Positions 52,152 to 62,897 are shown, counted from the stretch's first letter. The stretch: DNA of 64,000 nucleotides from FEN-1191 sp964528845 (GCA_964528845.1 CAZGVE010000015.1:9838-73837), one strand, 5' to 3'. The notes: generated by a model not told the origin, from the letters alone. Program-made: numbers and translations.

Positions 52152-52889
52152 TCAATGCGCCGTGACGAATGCGCCCTGAATGGCCGCCGCGGCAAGCGGG
52201 CGCATAGCCTCGTAACCGGCAGCGTTTGGATGCACGCCATCCGCCGTGTACTCCGGTTTCATCGCGCCATCGGTCGTAGCCAGTACCGACCAATAGTCGA
52301 TGTAGACCAGTCCGCGGTGCGCGGCATACTCCCGCAGCCAGTCGTTCAGCGCGCGAATCTGGGAGGCGGGCTCCAATCCCGGATGCCAATAGAAGTCCTT
52401 CGCCGGGGGAATCGATGCCAGCACCACCCTGATGTGGTTGGCGAGCGCGAGCTCGACCATGCTGCTGATGTAGCCTTCGATTTCGGCGGGTGCTTCAGAC
52501 CCGGTGTTGCGCGCGATGTCGTTGGTGCCGGCCATGATGTGAACGACCGCCGGCTTCAGGGCAATCACGTCGGATCGGAAGCGGACCAGCATCTGCGGCG
52601 CCGTCTGGCCGCTAATGCCGCGGCCCACAAAGTTCGGGTTATCCTTGATGAACGGCTGCAGGGCCCAGCCCTCGGTGATGGAATCGCCCATGAAAACCAC
52701 GCGCCGGGGCGTAATATTGGCGATGAGCGGCTGATTGGCATCGCGATAGCGCGCAACATAGGCCCAGTCGCCATCTATGCCTTGTCCTACTGGAGGCTTG
52801 GGCGACACCGTCGAGGACGACGGAGGCAGCTGGGCGTGGACAGGAAGGGCCATCAGACCCAGCGCTAACAGGCCTACAGCCAAACGCAT
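52152..52889 (-). CDS. exported SGNH/GDSL hydrolase
   Basis: 245 residues. Signal peptide (MRLAVGLLALGLMALPVHAQ). The four SGNH blocks are present: VVFMGDSITEGW (Ser), GRGISGQTAPQ (Gly), MAGTNDIARN (Asn) and DGVHPNAAGYEAM (Asp-His). It is a lipase/esterase or carbohydrate esterase acting in the periplasm or outside. It diverges from katG. Confidence 0.94.
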   Translation of the reverse strand: MRLAVGLLALGLMALPVHAQLPPSSSTVSPKPPVGQGIDGDWAYVARYRDANQPLIANITPRRVVFMGDSITEGWALQPFIKDNPNFVGRGISGQTAPQMLVRFRSDVIALKPAVVHIMAGTNDIARNTGSEAPAEIEGYISSMVELALANHIRVVLASIPPAKDFYWHPGLEPASQIRALNDWLREYAAHRGLVYIDYWSVLATTDGAMKPEYTADGVHPNAAGYEAMRPLAAAAIQGAFVTAH

Positions 52890-52958
52890 CGGCGCGACAC
52901 CCCTTCAGTTGCCAGAGCAGGCGAAGTTCCGGGCTCAAGTTAACACGGCCGAACGGCA

Positions 52959-53014
52959 ATAGATTTCATCGATCGATCCCATTTATTCAATCTTCTGGAT
53001 CGATGCGCATCGAT
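52959..53014 (+). promoter_or_regulatory. candidate katG control region
   Basis: A perfect 16-bp palindrome ATCGATGCGCATCGAT lies at 52999-53014, 54 nt before the katG start, with a related ATCGATCGAT at 52968-52977. From 52959 a partial match to the OxyR spacing pattern (ATAG, then CGAT, ATTT and CTTC at 7-nt intervals) is seen, 11 of 16 positions by eye. katG is commonly under OxyR. The match is weak, so the assignment is tentative. Confidence 0.3.
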
Positions 53015-53068
53015 AACCCTAGAGTATCCGTCAACCCATACGGGTTGAAATGGGTCGAGGAGACCGGC

Positions 53069-55273
<2,205 letters not shown>

Positions 55274-55291
55274 CCTAAGGAGCGGATTTCA

Positions 55292-55726
55292 ATGGCTATC
55301 AAACCCCTGTTTACCGCGACAGCCACAGCCACCGGCGGCCGCAATGGTCACTCCGAGGCAGAGGATCACTCGGTCGCGGTGGATCTGTCAGTGCCCAAGG
55401 CGATGGGCGGCCCCGGCAAGCCGGGGACCACCACACCGGAGCATTTATTCGCCGCCGGCTATGCCGCCTGCTTTGGCGGCGCGCTGGATTTTGTGGCGTC
55501 GCAGAAGAAGCGCAACGCCAAGGGAGCGATCATCACCTGCAGCGTGACGATCGGGCCGCGGGATGCGGGCGGCTTCGGGCTGATGGTCACACTGCATGTG
55601 AAGGATCCGAGCGTGCCGCAGGCCGAACTGACCGCACTCGCTCACGAGGCGCACGAGAACATCTGTCCCTACTCTCACGCGACGCGGGGCAATGTGCCAG
55701 TGGAGCTGGTCGTGGAGGGTGCCTGA
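55292..55726 (+). CDS. ohr: organic hydroperoxide resistance protein Ohr
   Basis: 144 residues, OsmC/Ohr fold. It reduces organic hydroperoxides with thiols. The two active cysteines are Cys60 in FAAGYAACFGGAL and Cys125 in ICPYSHATRGN, and the supporting glutamate is in TTTPEHLFAAG. AAGGAG precedes the ATG. It is coupled to katG. No OhrR regulator is in the window, so the pair may respond to the katG regulator. Confidence 0.96.
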   Translation: MAIKPLFTATATATGGRNGHSEAEDHSVAVDLSVPKAMGGPGKPGTTTPEHLFAAGYAACFGGALDFVASQKKRNAKGAIITCSVTIGPRDAGGFGLMVTLHVKDPSVPQAELTALAHEAHENICPYSHATRGNVPVELVVEGA

Positions 55727-55742
55727 GCAGCAGAATCCCATC

Positions 55743-56732
55743 TCAGATCAGGTCGATCCGGAAGACGTAGCCGCCGGACGGGCTGTTCAGCGGCGGGAAG
55801 CCGGGGCGCTGATAGCTTGGGTTGTCGATCGACCAACCCGGATGCTCGCCGGCATCCACGCCGTACAGCACCCCATCGGCCACGGTGACGTCATGGATAT
55901 CACAGGAACCGGGGACGAATTCCACGATCTGTACCACCTGACCGGTCTGGACCTCGTACTTGATCAGGCCCGGAGTGTATCCCTCATAGCCGGGCACATC
56001 GGGGTTCTGAGTCCCGGTCACCTGCCAGATGAAACCGTTGTCCCATTCAATGCCGTGCAGTCGTTCACTTAAGGTCGGGATGCGGCTGACCGGGAACATG
56101 TAATCGACCTGCCAGCTCTTGGGGTCGATTCGCACCAGAGCGGCCAGGCGGTTGGCATAGATCCAGAGCTTGCCGTTTTCCCAAGCCAGTCCATGGGTAG
56201 TGCCGCCATTGTCCGCCGGACCAAACGGAATCTGACGCTGGCTGACCTGCCTGGATTTCATATCAGTCTGAAAGATTCCTTCGACCGGAGGGATAGGGTG
56301 CGTGATCTCGGATTCACCGTTGGCGCCGCTCCAGATACAACCGTCCCCGTACGCCATCCCGCTCGTGTCCTTGCAATTCGTCATGACCGTGTGCAGGACC
56401 CTGCCGTTACGATCCAGGAGCCACGCAGCTTCCTGCTTGTTGTCGTGCCTTTGCTCCTGCACCCAGAATCCTCGGCCGTCCGGGTCGGTTGCAATCGCAT
56501 TCGGCCACGAAGGCGGGGTCAGGAACAGCCTGGTCGTCTTCGCCATGCGCTTTGGAGGCCCCGCCCTCCTGCTCCGCCCTTCGCCCGCACCGCGACCCAG
56601 CGCATCCGTGCCGGCCGCCCGCGGCGCCAGCTCCGTCTGCTGCGCCAGCGCCACGCCCGAGCTGATCGCTGCACCAAGGCCAATTCCCGCGCTCGCTGCG
56701 AGGAACCTTCTTCTGCCCATTAGGCCATTCAT
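55743..56732 (-). CDS. Tat-exported beta-propeller protein, unknown substrate
   Basis: 329 residues. The Tat signal is MGRRRFLAASAGIGLGAAIS. A low-complexity Gly/Arg stretch follows, then a propeller of SMP-30/quinoprotein-like blades (LLDRNGRVLHTVMTNCKDTS, GTTHGLAWENGKLWIYANRL, CDIHDVTVADGVLYGVDAG). No PQQ ligands or known catalytic site stands out. The ATG at 56732 has GGAGGC upstream. It diverges from a glucose/sorbosone dehydrogenase-like gene, whose promoter region it shares, so a common role in sugar oxidation is possible. Confidence 0.8.
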   Translation of the reverse strand: MNGLMGRRRFLAASAGIGLGAAISSGVALAQQTELAPRAAGTDALGRGAGEGRSRRAGPPKRMAKTTRLFLTPPSWPNAIATDPDGRGFWVQEQRHDNKQEAAWLLDRNGRVLHTVMTNCKDTSGMAYGDGCIWSGANGESEITHPIPPVEGIFQTDMKSRQVSQRQIPFGPADNGGTTHGLAWENGKLWIYANRLAALVRIDPKSWQVDYMFPVSRIPTLSERLHGIEWDNGFIWQVTGTQNPDVPGYEGYTPGLIKYEVQTGQVVQIVEFVPGSCDIHDVTVADGVLYGVDAGEHPGWSIDNPSYQRPGFPPLNSPSGGYVFRIDLI

Positions 56733-56884
56733 GACTGCCTCCGCTGCGGAAGGCAGTATGAGCCCTCCGCTTGCACGCGCATACCCAATGATCTCGGCCC
56801 GGACGGAGCACCAGATTGGCCGTATCATCGGCGGGGCGCTGAGACGCAGCGCTACAGACAATGCGGTCAAACGGGGGCGGTCCT

Positions 56885-58810
56885 ATGTATATATTGCAGC
56901 GCGCATTGATGCTGCCGGTGGCGTTGCTGTGGCTCGGGGCGGCCGTGGCTCAGGAGGGGCCGGAATCGGTGCTGCGGGGAACGAAGGAATTCCAGCGCAG
57001 CGTGCTGGTGTCCGGACTCGCCGGACCTTGGGAGCTGAGCTGGGGGCCCGATCAGATGCTGTGGGTGACCGAGCGGACCGGCAAACGCATCACGCGCATC
57101 GACCCGGTCAGCGGACGGCAGAGCGTCGCCATCACCATCGATGAGGTGACGGCGCCGGGCGCTCAGGACGGCCTGCTGGGAATGGCGCTGCACCCGGATC
57201 TGCTGCGCAACACCGGCAATGACTACGTCTATGTGGCCTACACCTATGTGGACCGGGCCAAGGGACCCAATCCTGCATTCCCTGATCCCGCGAGCCCGTA
57301 TCATTTCTTCTACAGCAAGATCGTGCGCCTGACGTACGACAGTACGCATGGGACGCTCTCGAAGCCGCTGGAGCTGATCCGCGGGCTGCCGGCCGGCAAC
57401 GATCACGTGTCGGGGCGGCTCAAGATCGGCCCGGACCGCAAGCTGTACTTCACGATTGGCGACGGGGGCCACAATCAGATCACCAACTTCTGCCTGCACA
57501 TCGAGGCACAGCGCCTGCCGACCCGGGACGAGGTGAGACAGAAGGACTACGCCGCCTACGCCGGCAAGTCGCTGCGGCTGAACCTGGACGGTTCGATCCC
57601 ACGGGACAATCCGCGGCTAGGTGGCGTGGTCAGCCACGTCTATACCTATGGGCATCGCAACATGCAGGGCATCGATTTCGGTCCGGACGGCACGCTGTAT
57701 GCGTCCGAACACGGTCCGAAGACAGACGATGAAATCAACATCCTGCGGCCGGGTTCGAACTATGGCTGGCCCCACGTTGCCGGCCTGAAGGACGACAAGG
57801 CCTATGAATACGCGCGCTGGGCCGATGCCTCCACCCCGTGCTCGCAGCTGACTTTCAGCGATCTGGTCATCGATCCTTCGGTGCCGCGGGAGTCCGAATC
57901 GTCCTACCACCAGCCGTTCGTGGAACCGATCGCAACGATGTTCACCGTTCCAACCGGTTATAACTTCCACGACCCCGCGTGCAAGGGCGTGGACTTCATT
58001 TGCTGGCCGACGGTCGGGCCGTCCAGTATCGAGTACTACGCTGCGCGGGGCAGCGGCAGTGGCAGGAACCGTGGCAGAAACGGGATCCCCGGCTGGGACA
58101 AAGTCCTGCTGGTGACGACGCTCAAGCGCGGCTCGCTCTATGTGCTGCCGCTGACGGCGGATGGCAAGGCCGCGGCCGGACACTTTTCGCGATACTTCCA
58201 ATCGGAGAATCGCTATCGCGACCTCGCTGTCAGTCCCGATGGCAGGACCATCTATATCGCGACGGACAACGGCGGACTCGCCGAAGCGCTCTCTGGCGGC
58301 ACGACCAGTACGATGCAGAATCCTGGCGCGATACTCGCCTTCCGATATGTGGGTGAGGGTATCGGCGCCGCGGCCGGACCGCGCGGCGCGGGTGCCTCCA
58401 GCGACGCGGCTGCTTCCAGCGGCGCCGGCGCCGCCGCCGCGGCTTCGACGGCCGCCGCGACGCAGGCCGGCACGAGCACCGGGAGATCGCCGCAGTTCAC
58501 CGCTGAGCAGGCTGCAGCAGGCAAGGCGGCGTTCATTTCCAGCTGCGCGGTCTGCCACGGCAATACCCTGACTGATGGTACCTACGCTCCACCGCTGGCC
58601 GGGGCGTATTTCCGGAACAAATGGACTGGAATGACGGTCCGCTCGTTCTACGACCATTCGAGGACCATGCCGCCAGCTGCCCCCGGTTCGCTTGCCGACG
58701 AGGCCTACGCGGACATCGTCGCCTATGTACTTGAAGTCAACGGCTCACAGCCGGGCGACACCAGACTTTCACCCGCCGGCGATGCGCTCGAAGGCATGAC
58801 GATCCGCTAA
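56885..58810 (+). CDS. PQQ glucose/sorbosone dehydrogenase with C-terminal cytochrome c
   Basis: 641 residues, exported (LMLPVALLWLGAAVAQEG). The main domain is the six-bladed soluble glucose dehydrogenase fold: FTIGDGGHNQITNFC with the catalytic histidine, SHVYTYGHRNMQGIDF, and YASEHGPKTDDEINIL, which supplies PQQ and calcium ligands. An Ala/Gly/Ser linker leads to a cytochrome c domain with heme site CAVCH (Cys554-His558). Sugar oxidation is therefore wired to a built-in heme. It stands 20 nt before an aldo/keto reductase and probably heads a three-gene operon. Confidence 0.92.
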   Translation: MYILQRALMLPVALLWLGAAVAQEGPESVLRGTKEFQRSVLVSGLAGPWELSWGPDQMLWVTERTGKRITRIDPVSGRQSVAITIDEVTAPGAQDGLLGMALHPDLLRNTGNDYVYVAYTYVDRAKGPNPAFPDPASPYHFFYSKIVRLTYDSTHGTLSKPLELIRGLPAGNDHVSGRLKIGPDRKLYFTIGDGGHNQITNFCLHIEAQRLPTRDEVRQKDYAAYAGKSLRLNLDGSIPRDNPRLGGVVSHVYTYGHRNMQGIDFGPDGTLYASEHGPKTDDEINILRPGSNYGWPHVAGLKDDKAYEYARWADASTPCSQLTFSDLVIDPSVPRESESSYHQPFVEPIATMFTVPTGYNFHDPACKGVDFICWPTVGPSSIEYYAARGSGSGRNRGRNGIPGWDKVLLVTTLKRGSLYVLPLTADGKAAAGHFSRYFQSENRYRDLAVSPDGRTIYIATDNGGLAEALSGGTTSTMQNPGAILAFRYVGEGIGAAAGPRGAGASSDAAASSGAGAAAAASTAAATQAGTSTGRSPQFTAEQAAAGKAAFISSCAVCHGNTLTDGTYAPPLAGAYFRNKWTGMTVRSFYDHSRTMPPAAPGSLADEAYADIVAYVLEVNGSQPGDTRLSPAGDALEGMTIR

Positions 58811-58830
58811 GCGCGAAGGAGAGAGCACCG

Positions 58831-59859
58831 ATGGAATTTCGTCGACTGGGAGCCTCGGGCTTTCGCGTGCCAGTACTCAGTTTCGGCACGGGTACGTTCG
58901 GCGGCAAGGGCGAGTTCTTCCAGGCCTGGGGCGGCAGCAACGTGGCCGAAGCGCGGCGGCTGATCGACATCTGTCTCGAGGCTGGCCTGAACATGTTCGA
59001 CAGCGCGGACGTTTATTCCGACGGATTGGCCGAGACGATACTCGGCGAGGCCATCCGGGGCCGGCCGCGCGATGGACTGATCCTCTCGACCAAGGCGACG
59101 TTCCGCAGCGGCAGCGGTGCGAATGAGGTCGGCTCTTCGCGCTATCACCTGATCGATGCGGTGGACAAGGCGCTGGCGCGTCTTGGCACCGACTATATCG
59201 ATCTGTTCCAGCTCCATGGCTTCGATGCGTTGACACCGGTCGAGGAAGTGCTCGCAACGCTCGATACGCTGGTGCGCGCCGGCAAGATCCGCTACACGGG
59301 GATCTCGAACTTCTCCGGCTGGCACGTGATGAAGTCCCTCGCCGCCTCAGATCGCTACGGCTATCCGCGCTACGTCGCGAATCAGACCTACTACTCGCTG
59401 ATCGGGCGGGACTATGAATGGGAGCTCATGCCCCTGGGCCTCGATCAGGGACTCGGCGCGCTCGTATGGAGCCCGCTCGGCTGGGGCCGGCTGACGGGCA
59501 AGATCCGGCGCGGCGCGCCGCCACCCGCGATCAGCAGACTGCCCAGGACCGGCGATCTCGGGCCACCGGTGAGTGACGAGTATCTCTTTCGCGTCGTCGA
59601 TGCCGTGGACGCGGTTGCGGCCGAGACCGGCAAATCGGTACCACAGATCGCGCTGAACTGGCTGGTGCAGCGCCCGACTGTCGCGAGCATCATCATCGGG
59701 GCGCGCAATGAAGCGCAACTGCGCGACAACCTCGGCGCACTCGGCTGGACCTTGAGTGCTGAACAGATGCAGCGGCTGAACGCGGCAAGCGAGCGCACGG
59801 CGCCCTACCCCTACTGGCACCAGCGGCCGTTCGCCGAGCGCAACCCGCCGCCAGTCTAG
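58831..59859 (+). CDS. aldo/keto reductase
   Basis: 342 residues, (beta/alpha)8 NADPH reductase. The conserved catalytic tetrad is visible: Asp in MFDSADVYSDG with the Tyr, Lys in LSTKATFRSG and His in LFQLHGFDAL. The NADP-binding end is IIIGARNEAQLRDNLGALGW. It lacks a signal peptide, so it is cytoplasmic. AAGGAGAG precedes the ATG. It could further reduce sugar-derived carbonyls made by its exported neighbours. Confidence 0.94.
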   Translation: MEFRRLGASGFRVPVLSFGTGTFGGKGEFFQAWGGSNVAEARRLIDICLEAGLNMFDSADVYSDGLAETILGEAIRGRPRDGLILSTKATFRSGSGANEVGSSRYHLIDAVDKALARLGTDYIDLFQLHGFDALTPVEEVLATLDTLVRAGKIRYTGISNFSGWHVMKSLAASDRYGYPRYVANQTYYSLIGRDYEWELMPLGLDQGLGALVWSPLGWGRLTGKIRRGAPPPAISRLPRTGDLGPPVSDEYLFRVVDAVDAVAAETGKSVPQIALNWLVQRPTVASIIIGARNEAQLRDNLGALGWTLSAEQMQRLNAASERTAPYPYWHQRPFAERNPPPV

Positions 59860-59902
59860 ACCCCTCCCAGGGATTCTCAGCGGCCAGCAGGAGGAATTTG
59901 CC

Positions 59903-60748
59903 ATGGCGCTCAGGCTCGATCGCCGTACGGTCCTGATGGCCACAGGCTGCGGGCTCGTCGCCACGTCATTGTCTGAACCGTCTGCCGCGTTCGCACGGCA
60001 GCGCTCCGGGGGCACCGAAAGAATGAACGCCGCGTTAGCGACCGTGAAGGCCTGCGTCTTCGACACCTTCGGCACCGTGGTCGATTGGCGCAGTTCCGTG
60101 ATTGCCGAGGGCGCGAAGTGGGGCAAGGCGAAGGGCCTGGAAATTAACTGGGCGGAGTTCGCTGATCGCTGGCGCATGGGATACAGCCCGGCAATGGACA
60201 GAGTGCGCAAGGGCGAGCTGCCCTGGACCACCCTCGACGACCTGCAGCGCATGATCCTCGAGGGCTTGCTCAAGGAGTACAGGATCGAGGGACTGAGCGA
60301 GGGAGAGACGATCGAGTGGTCACATGTCTGGCGACGGCTCATGCCATGGCCAGATTCCGTTGCAGGACTGACCCGGTTGAAGGCCAGGTACGTGATCTCG
60401 CCGATGTCGAACGGCAATGTTGCGCTGATGGTTCACCTGGCAAAATTTGCCGGCTTACCCTGGGACCTGGTCCTCGGCTCCGATCTCGTCCGGCACTACA
60501 AGCCGGATCGCGAAACCTACCTGGCGGCACCGCACTACCTGGACCTGAAGCCGGAGGAAGTAATGATGTGCGCGGCGCACGTCGGCGACTTGCGAGCGGC
60601 CCGCAGCGTCGGCCTGCGAACGGGGTTCATCTACCGTCCGAATGAATTCGGCGGCGGCTCCGCCGGCGTGCCGGACACGGCGGCATCGGGTGATTTTGAT
60701 GTGGTCGCCACGAGCATCGTCGATCTGGCCCGGCGTTTGGGTGCTTGA
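59903..60748 (+). CDS. Tat-exported haloacid dehalogenase, type II
   Basis: 281 residues. An N-terminal Tat-like signal (LDRRTVLMATGCGLVATSLS) is followed by a HAD-superfamily L-2-haloacid dehalogenase domain. The nucleophile is Asp54 in CVFDTFGTVVDWR, motif II is in ISPMSNGNVALM, and the Lys/Asp motifs are in YKPDRETYL and CAAHVGDLRAARSVGL. Substrate class is by homology only. A periplasmic location is unusual for a dehalogenase. It follows the aldo/keto reductase by 43 nt and seems to share its operon. Confidence 0.9.
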   Translation: MALRLDRRTVLMATGCGLVATSLSEPSAAFARQRSGGTERMNAALATVKACVFDTFGTVVDWRSSVIAEGAKWGKAKGLEINWAEFADRWRMGYSPAMDRVRKGELPWTTLDDLQRMILEGLLKEYRIEGLSEGETIEWSHVWRRLMPWPDSVAGLTRLKARYVISPMSNGNVALMVHLAKFAGLPWDLVLGSDLVRHYKPDRETYLAAPHYLDLKPEEVMMCAAHVGDLRAARSVGLRTGFIYRPNEFGGGSAGVPDTAASGDFDVVATSIVDLARRLGA

Positions 60749-60808
60749 CTCAGGGCGTTGAACAGCCCTCTGTGAAAACGCACCGAGGGGCCCGCAAGCG
60801 CACACGGA

Positions 60809-61699
60809 TCACGGTGTATCTTTCCAGCCGGTCTCCACGACTTTGCCGTTGCCGCAGCAGTTTACCCCCAACCCACCGCCTCCCCCGTATGCCCGCGTGT
60901 GTTGGGCCGCTTTTGTCGCGGCCTCGGTCGGGCTTACGTCGCAGCCCTGATTGCTGCCGGGCCTGAACTTGTAGCCCTTCTGGGCCAGATAGGCCTGAAA
61001 GTCGTCGAGCACCGATTTGTCGACTATTTTCGCGCCGTTCGGCAGGCTCTTTATGGGGCGCGTCGTCTGGAAAACGCCCGTGAAGTAGGTATCGAAGCCT
61101 GGACCGGCTGAGGTCGAGCAGGAGATAAAGGGTCCCCCAGCGGAGGAGGCTGCCGCCGCCGAGGCTGCAGCGGCTAACCGCGCGTTGGTAGCCTCGATCT
61201 CGGCTGGCGTGCCGGTCCAGTTGATGTGCGTCACCGCGGTCTTGCTGTCCGCCCACTGCTTTTCTAGCTGAGACAGGGTGTAGGCCTGCTGATCGGGGGA
61301 GTTACTGACGGTGCGGCAATAACCACTCCCATATTGGATCTTGTTGGTGTCGTAGGTGGCGCTCATGTATTTGTTGAAGGCCGTCGAGATATCGGACGCA
61401 CCCCGGTCGGTGTGGATGATGGGCGTGACGTAGACGATGGGGTGGCCATCCAACTGGCCCTGGTAGCGGCACAGCGTGTAGTAGGCATTCGCGGACAAAG
61501 GTGCTGCTGCAGCGGACTGCTCGGGCGCAGGCTGCTGGGCTTGCGGCTGCACTTGGGACTGTCCTTGCTGCAGTTGCTGCTTCGCCTTGCTATAGGCGTC
61601 CTTGGCCGCCTGAAAGGGGTCTGCGAACTGGGCCGCGGCCCCCAATGGGATGAGGCTCGCTATCGCTAGCGTCACCATCGGTATGACTTTGGTCTTCAT
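60809..61699 (-). CDS. secreted protein with two copies of an unrecognised cysteine domain
   Basis: 296 residues. Signal peptide (KVIPMVTLAIASLIPLGAAA), a Gln/Pro-rich coiled linker (AKQQLQQGQSQVQPQAQQPA), then two related domains. The first runs from AYYTLCRYQGQ to VTHINWTGTP, the second from FISCSTSAGPGFDTYFTGVF to KVVETGWKDTP; each has a front cysteine, a middle helix with YL/YM...Y, a second cysteine (GYCRT; QGCDVS) and a W near the end. The downstream half also has a CCGNG motif. I do not recognise the family. It is the second gene of a two-gene minus-strand unit, 5 nt after its partner. Confidence 0.75.
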   Translation of the reverse strand: MKTKVIPMVTLAIASLIPLGAAAQFADPFQAAKDAYSKAKQQLQQGQSQVQPQAQQPAPEQSAAAAPLSANAYYTLCRYQGQLDGHPIVYVTPIIHTDRGASDISTAFNKYMSATYDTNKIQYGSGYCRTVSNSPDQQAYTLSQLEKQWADSKTAVTHINWTGTPAEIEATNARLAAAASAAAASSAGGPFISCSTSAGPGFDTYFTGVFQTTRPIKSLPNGAKIVDKSVLDDFQAYLAQKGYKFRPGSNQGCDVSPTEAATKAAQHTRAYGGGGGLGVNCCGNGKVVETGWKDTP

Positions 61700-61704
61700 A
61701 GCAG

Positions 61705-62124
61705 CTATCCCGCAGCCGCGCCCGGGGCGTCCGCCCCCGTCCAGTTCGTCTCGACTATCTTCAACTTCTGCGAGTTGACGAATGAAGCCTCCTGATTCTT
61801 CTTTGCAGTTACGGCGTCGTCCATGGAGGGCGCGATGTAGCACTGGGGGGCCGCGCCGATACCGTATGTATCATGCAGATAGCTCCGGAACGCAGCCTCG
61901 AAATTGGGATTCTTGAGGCTCGGAGCCGACGTAATCACGGCGCTGAAATAAGCGGTCGAGGTTCTAGGCCACTGGCCCCAGCAAATGCTGTAATGCGCCT
62001 TCGCTATGGGCAGTGCGGGCGCGATTCCATTGCGTTGCGCCGCCCCATTTCCCATCGTGCCGGCGGAAGCCTGCGCCGCATACAGGAACGCCATTCCAAA
62101 GATCGCGAGCGGTAGCCTTCGCAT
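61705..62124 (-). CDS. secreted single-domain relative of the neighbouring protein
   Basis: 139 residues. Signal peptide (LAIFGMAFLYAAQASAG), then one copy of the same domain: HYSICWGQWPRTSTAYFSAV, the helix NFEAAFRSYLHDTYG, the second cysteine in APQCYIAPS, and the end KIVETNWTGAD. The match to both domains of the downstream protein is clear, so the pair arose by duplication. No function is known; a disulfide between the two cysteines is likely. GAGGGG precedes the ATG. Confidence 0.72.
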   Translation of the reverse strand: MRRLPLAIFGMAFLYAAQASAGTMGNGAAQRNGIAPALPIAKAHYSICWGQWPRTSTAYFSAVITSAPSLKNPNFEAAFRSYLHDTYGIGAAPQCYIAPSMDDAVTAKKNQEASFVNSQKLKIVETNWTGADAPGAAAG

Positions 62125-62186
62125 GAATCGTGCCCCTCATTTGCTCCAGATTGTTGCTTGGCATCTATTATAGTCCGGATCGCGGC

Positions 62187-62351
62187 TCAACTCTGATCTG
62201 GGTTGGCCCCTCGGCGTAGTTTCGAGGGGCTGATCCGGGCGGCCTGCCTGCCGACCATGTCCTTGGCCATTTCCCGGCCGAAATGCCCCTGCAAATCGAT
62301 CCATTTAATCCGCTTACTTGCGGCATCTCGCTTGTTGGCGTGTGCAACGCG
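62187..62351 (-). other. open stretch without a start codon
   Basis: A 55-codon stop-to-stop frame begins after a TAG at 62354-62352 and reads HANKRDAASKRIKWID and later HFGREMAKDMVGRQ. It looks like the tail of a real protein but has no plausible start and no recognised family. It lies in the debris beside a broken mazF. Confidence 0.25.
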
Positions 62352-62361
62352 CTAGGAAAGT

Positions 62362-62590
62362 TCATGCAGCATCGAACGACTCCGGTTGATGGCCCAGGAT
62401 GTAGCCGGCGACGCCCTTCGGTCCGGGGGGAAGCCGTGGTCATCGGCAAACCGATCACAATTCCTGTTCGTGCATTGAATTCTCGCGCAGACAGGACAAC
62501 CAGCGGATGGGCCCCCTTCATTTCGCGGCCGGCCTGAGCGGAGAACCGGCGGCATCTGAAGTCAGACCAATGGTAGCGCTCTGGCTCCAC
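62362..62590 (-). pseudogene. MazF/PemK toxin, frameshifted and incomplete
   Basis: The frame from about 62540 reads QAGREMKGAHPLVVLSAREF and NARTGIVIGLPMTTA, the signature of MazF/PemK mRNA interferases. It then goes off frame at a C-rich run, while another minus frame continues with PKGVAGYILGHQPESFDAA and a stop at 62362, also typical of MazF. A segment of about ten residues (around YNATNPF in homologues) and the normal C-terminus are missing. No partner antitoxin was seen. Confidence 0.68.
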
Positions 62591-62615
62591 GCGAGAACCC
62601 GCGGCTATGCAGTGA

Positions 62616-62759
62616 CTACGCCTTCTCCCCTACCGGCAACTCCGCCGGTTTGAAGGCAACTCCGCAACCGCCGAGCCCGCAGTAGTCGTCGGGATTCTTC
62701 GCCAGGTACTGCTGATGATAGTCGGCGCTGAGGACGGAATCGCCTTGGAAACGAGGCGG
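62616..62759 (-). pseudogene. MsrA C-terminal fragment, copy A
   Basis: A 47-residue open piece, preceded in frame by a TAA (62762-62760), contains SADYHQQYLAKNPDDYCGLG, which is the C-terminal signature of peptide methionine sulfoxide reductase A, and GGCGVAFKPAELPVGEKA up to its stop. The catalytic N-terminal GCFWG part is absent. A related piece recurs at 63900-63977. Confidence 0.7.
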
Positions 62760-62776
62760 TTACAACGCTCTGGGCC

Positions 62777-62829
62777 GTCGACCGGTCGACTTCCGGTAGA
62801 CCTGGACGTCGATCCGCCGGTAGGCCTAC
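62777..62829. repeat. two short perfect palindromes
   Basis: GTCGACCGGTCGAC at 62777-62790 and GTAGGCCTAC at 62820-62829. They lie between the msrA fragment and the PIN-toxin promoter. Function is unknown; they could be binding or recombination sites. Confidence 0.4.
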
Positions 62830-62862
62830 TAGCTACATTTCGGGCCCGCTGCAGTGTAACTG

Positions 62863-62891
62863 TAGACATCCTATAGGATGTCACATATGAT
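62863..62891 (+). promoter_or_regulatory. PIN toxin-antitoxin promoter with palindromic operator
   Basis: -35 TAGACA (62863-62868), a 17-nt spacer, and -10 TATGAT (62886-62891), each one base from consensus. A perfect 18-bp palindrome GACATCCTATAGGATGTC (62865-62882) fills the spacer, an ideal autorepression operator. Transcription would begin about 7 nt after the -10, at the toxin ATG 62898, giving a leaderless message. Confidence 0.65.
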
Positions 62892-62897
62892 TTAACA

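Noticed and set aside
60749..60808. Terminator between the dehalogenase and the cysteine-domain gene
   Set aside because: Only a 5-bp stem (AGGGC/GCCCT) with no T-run is seen.
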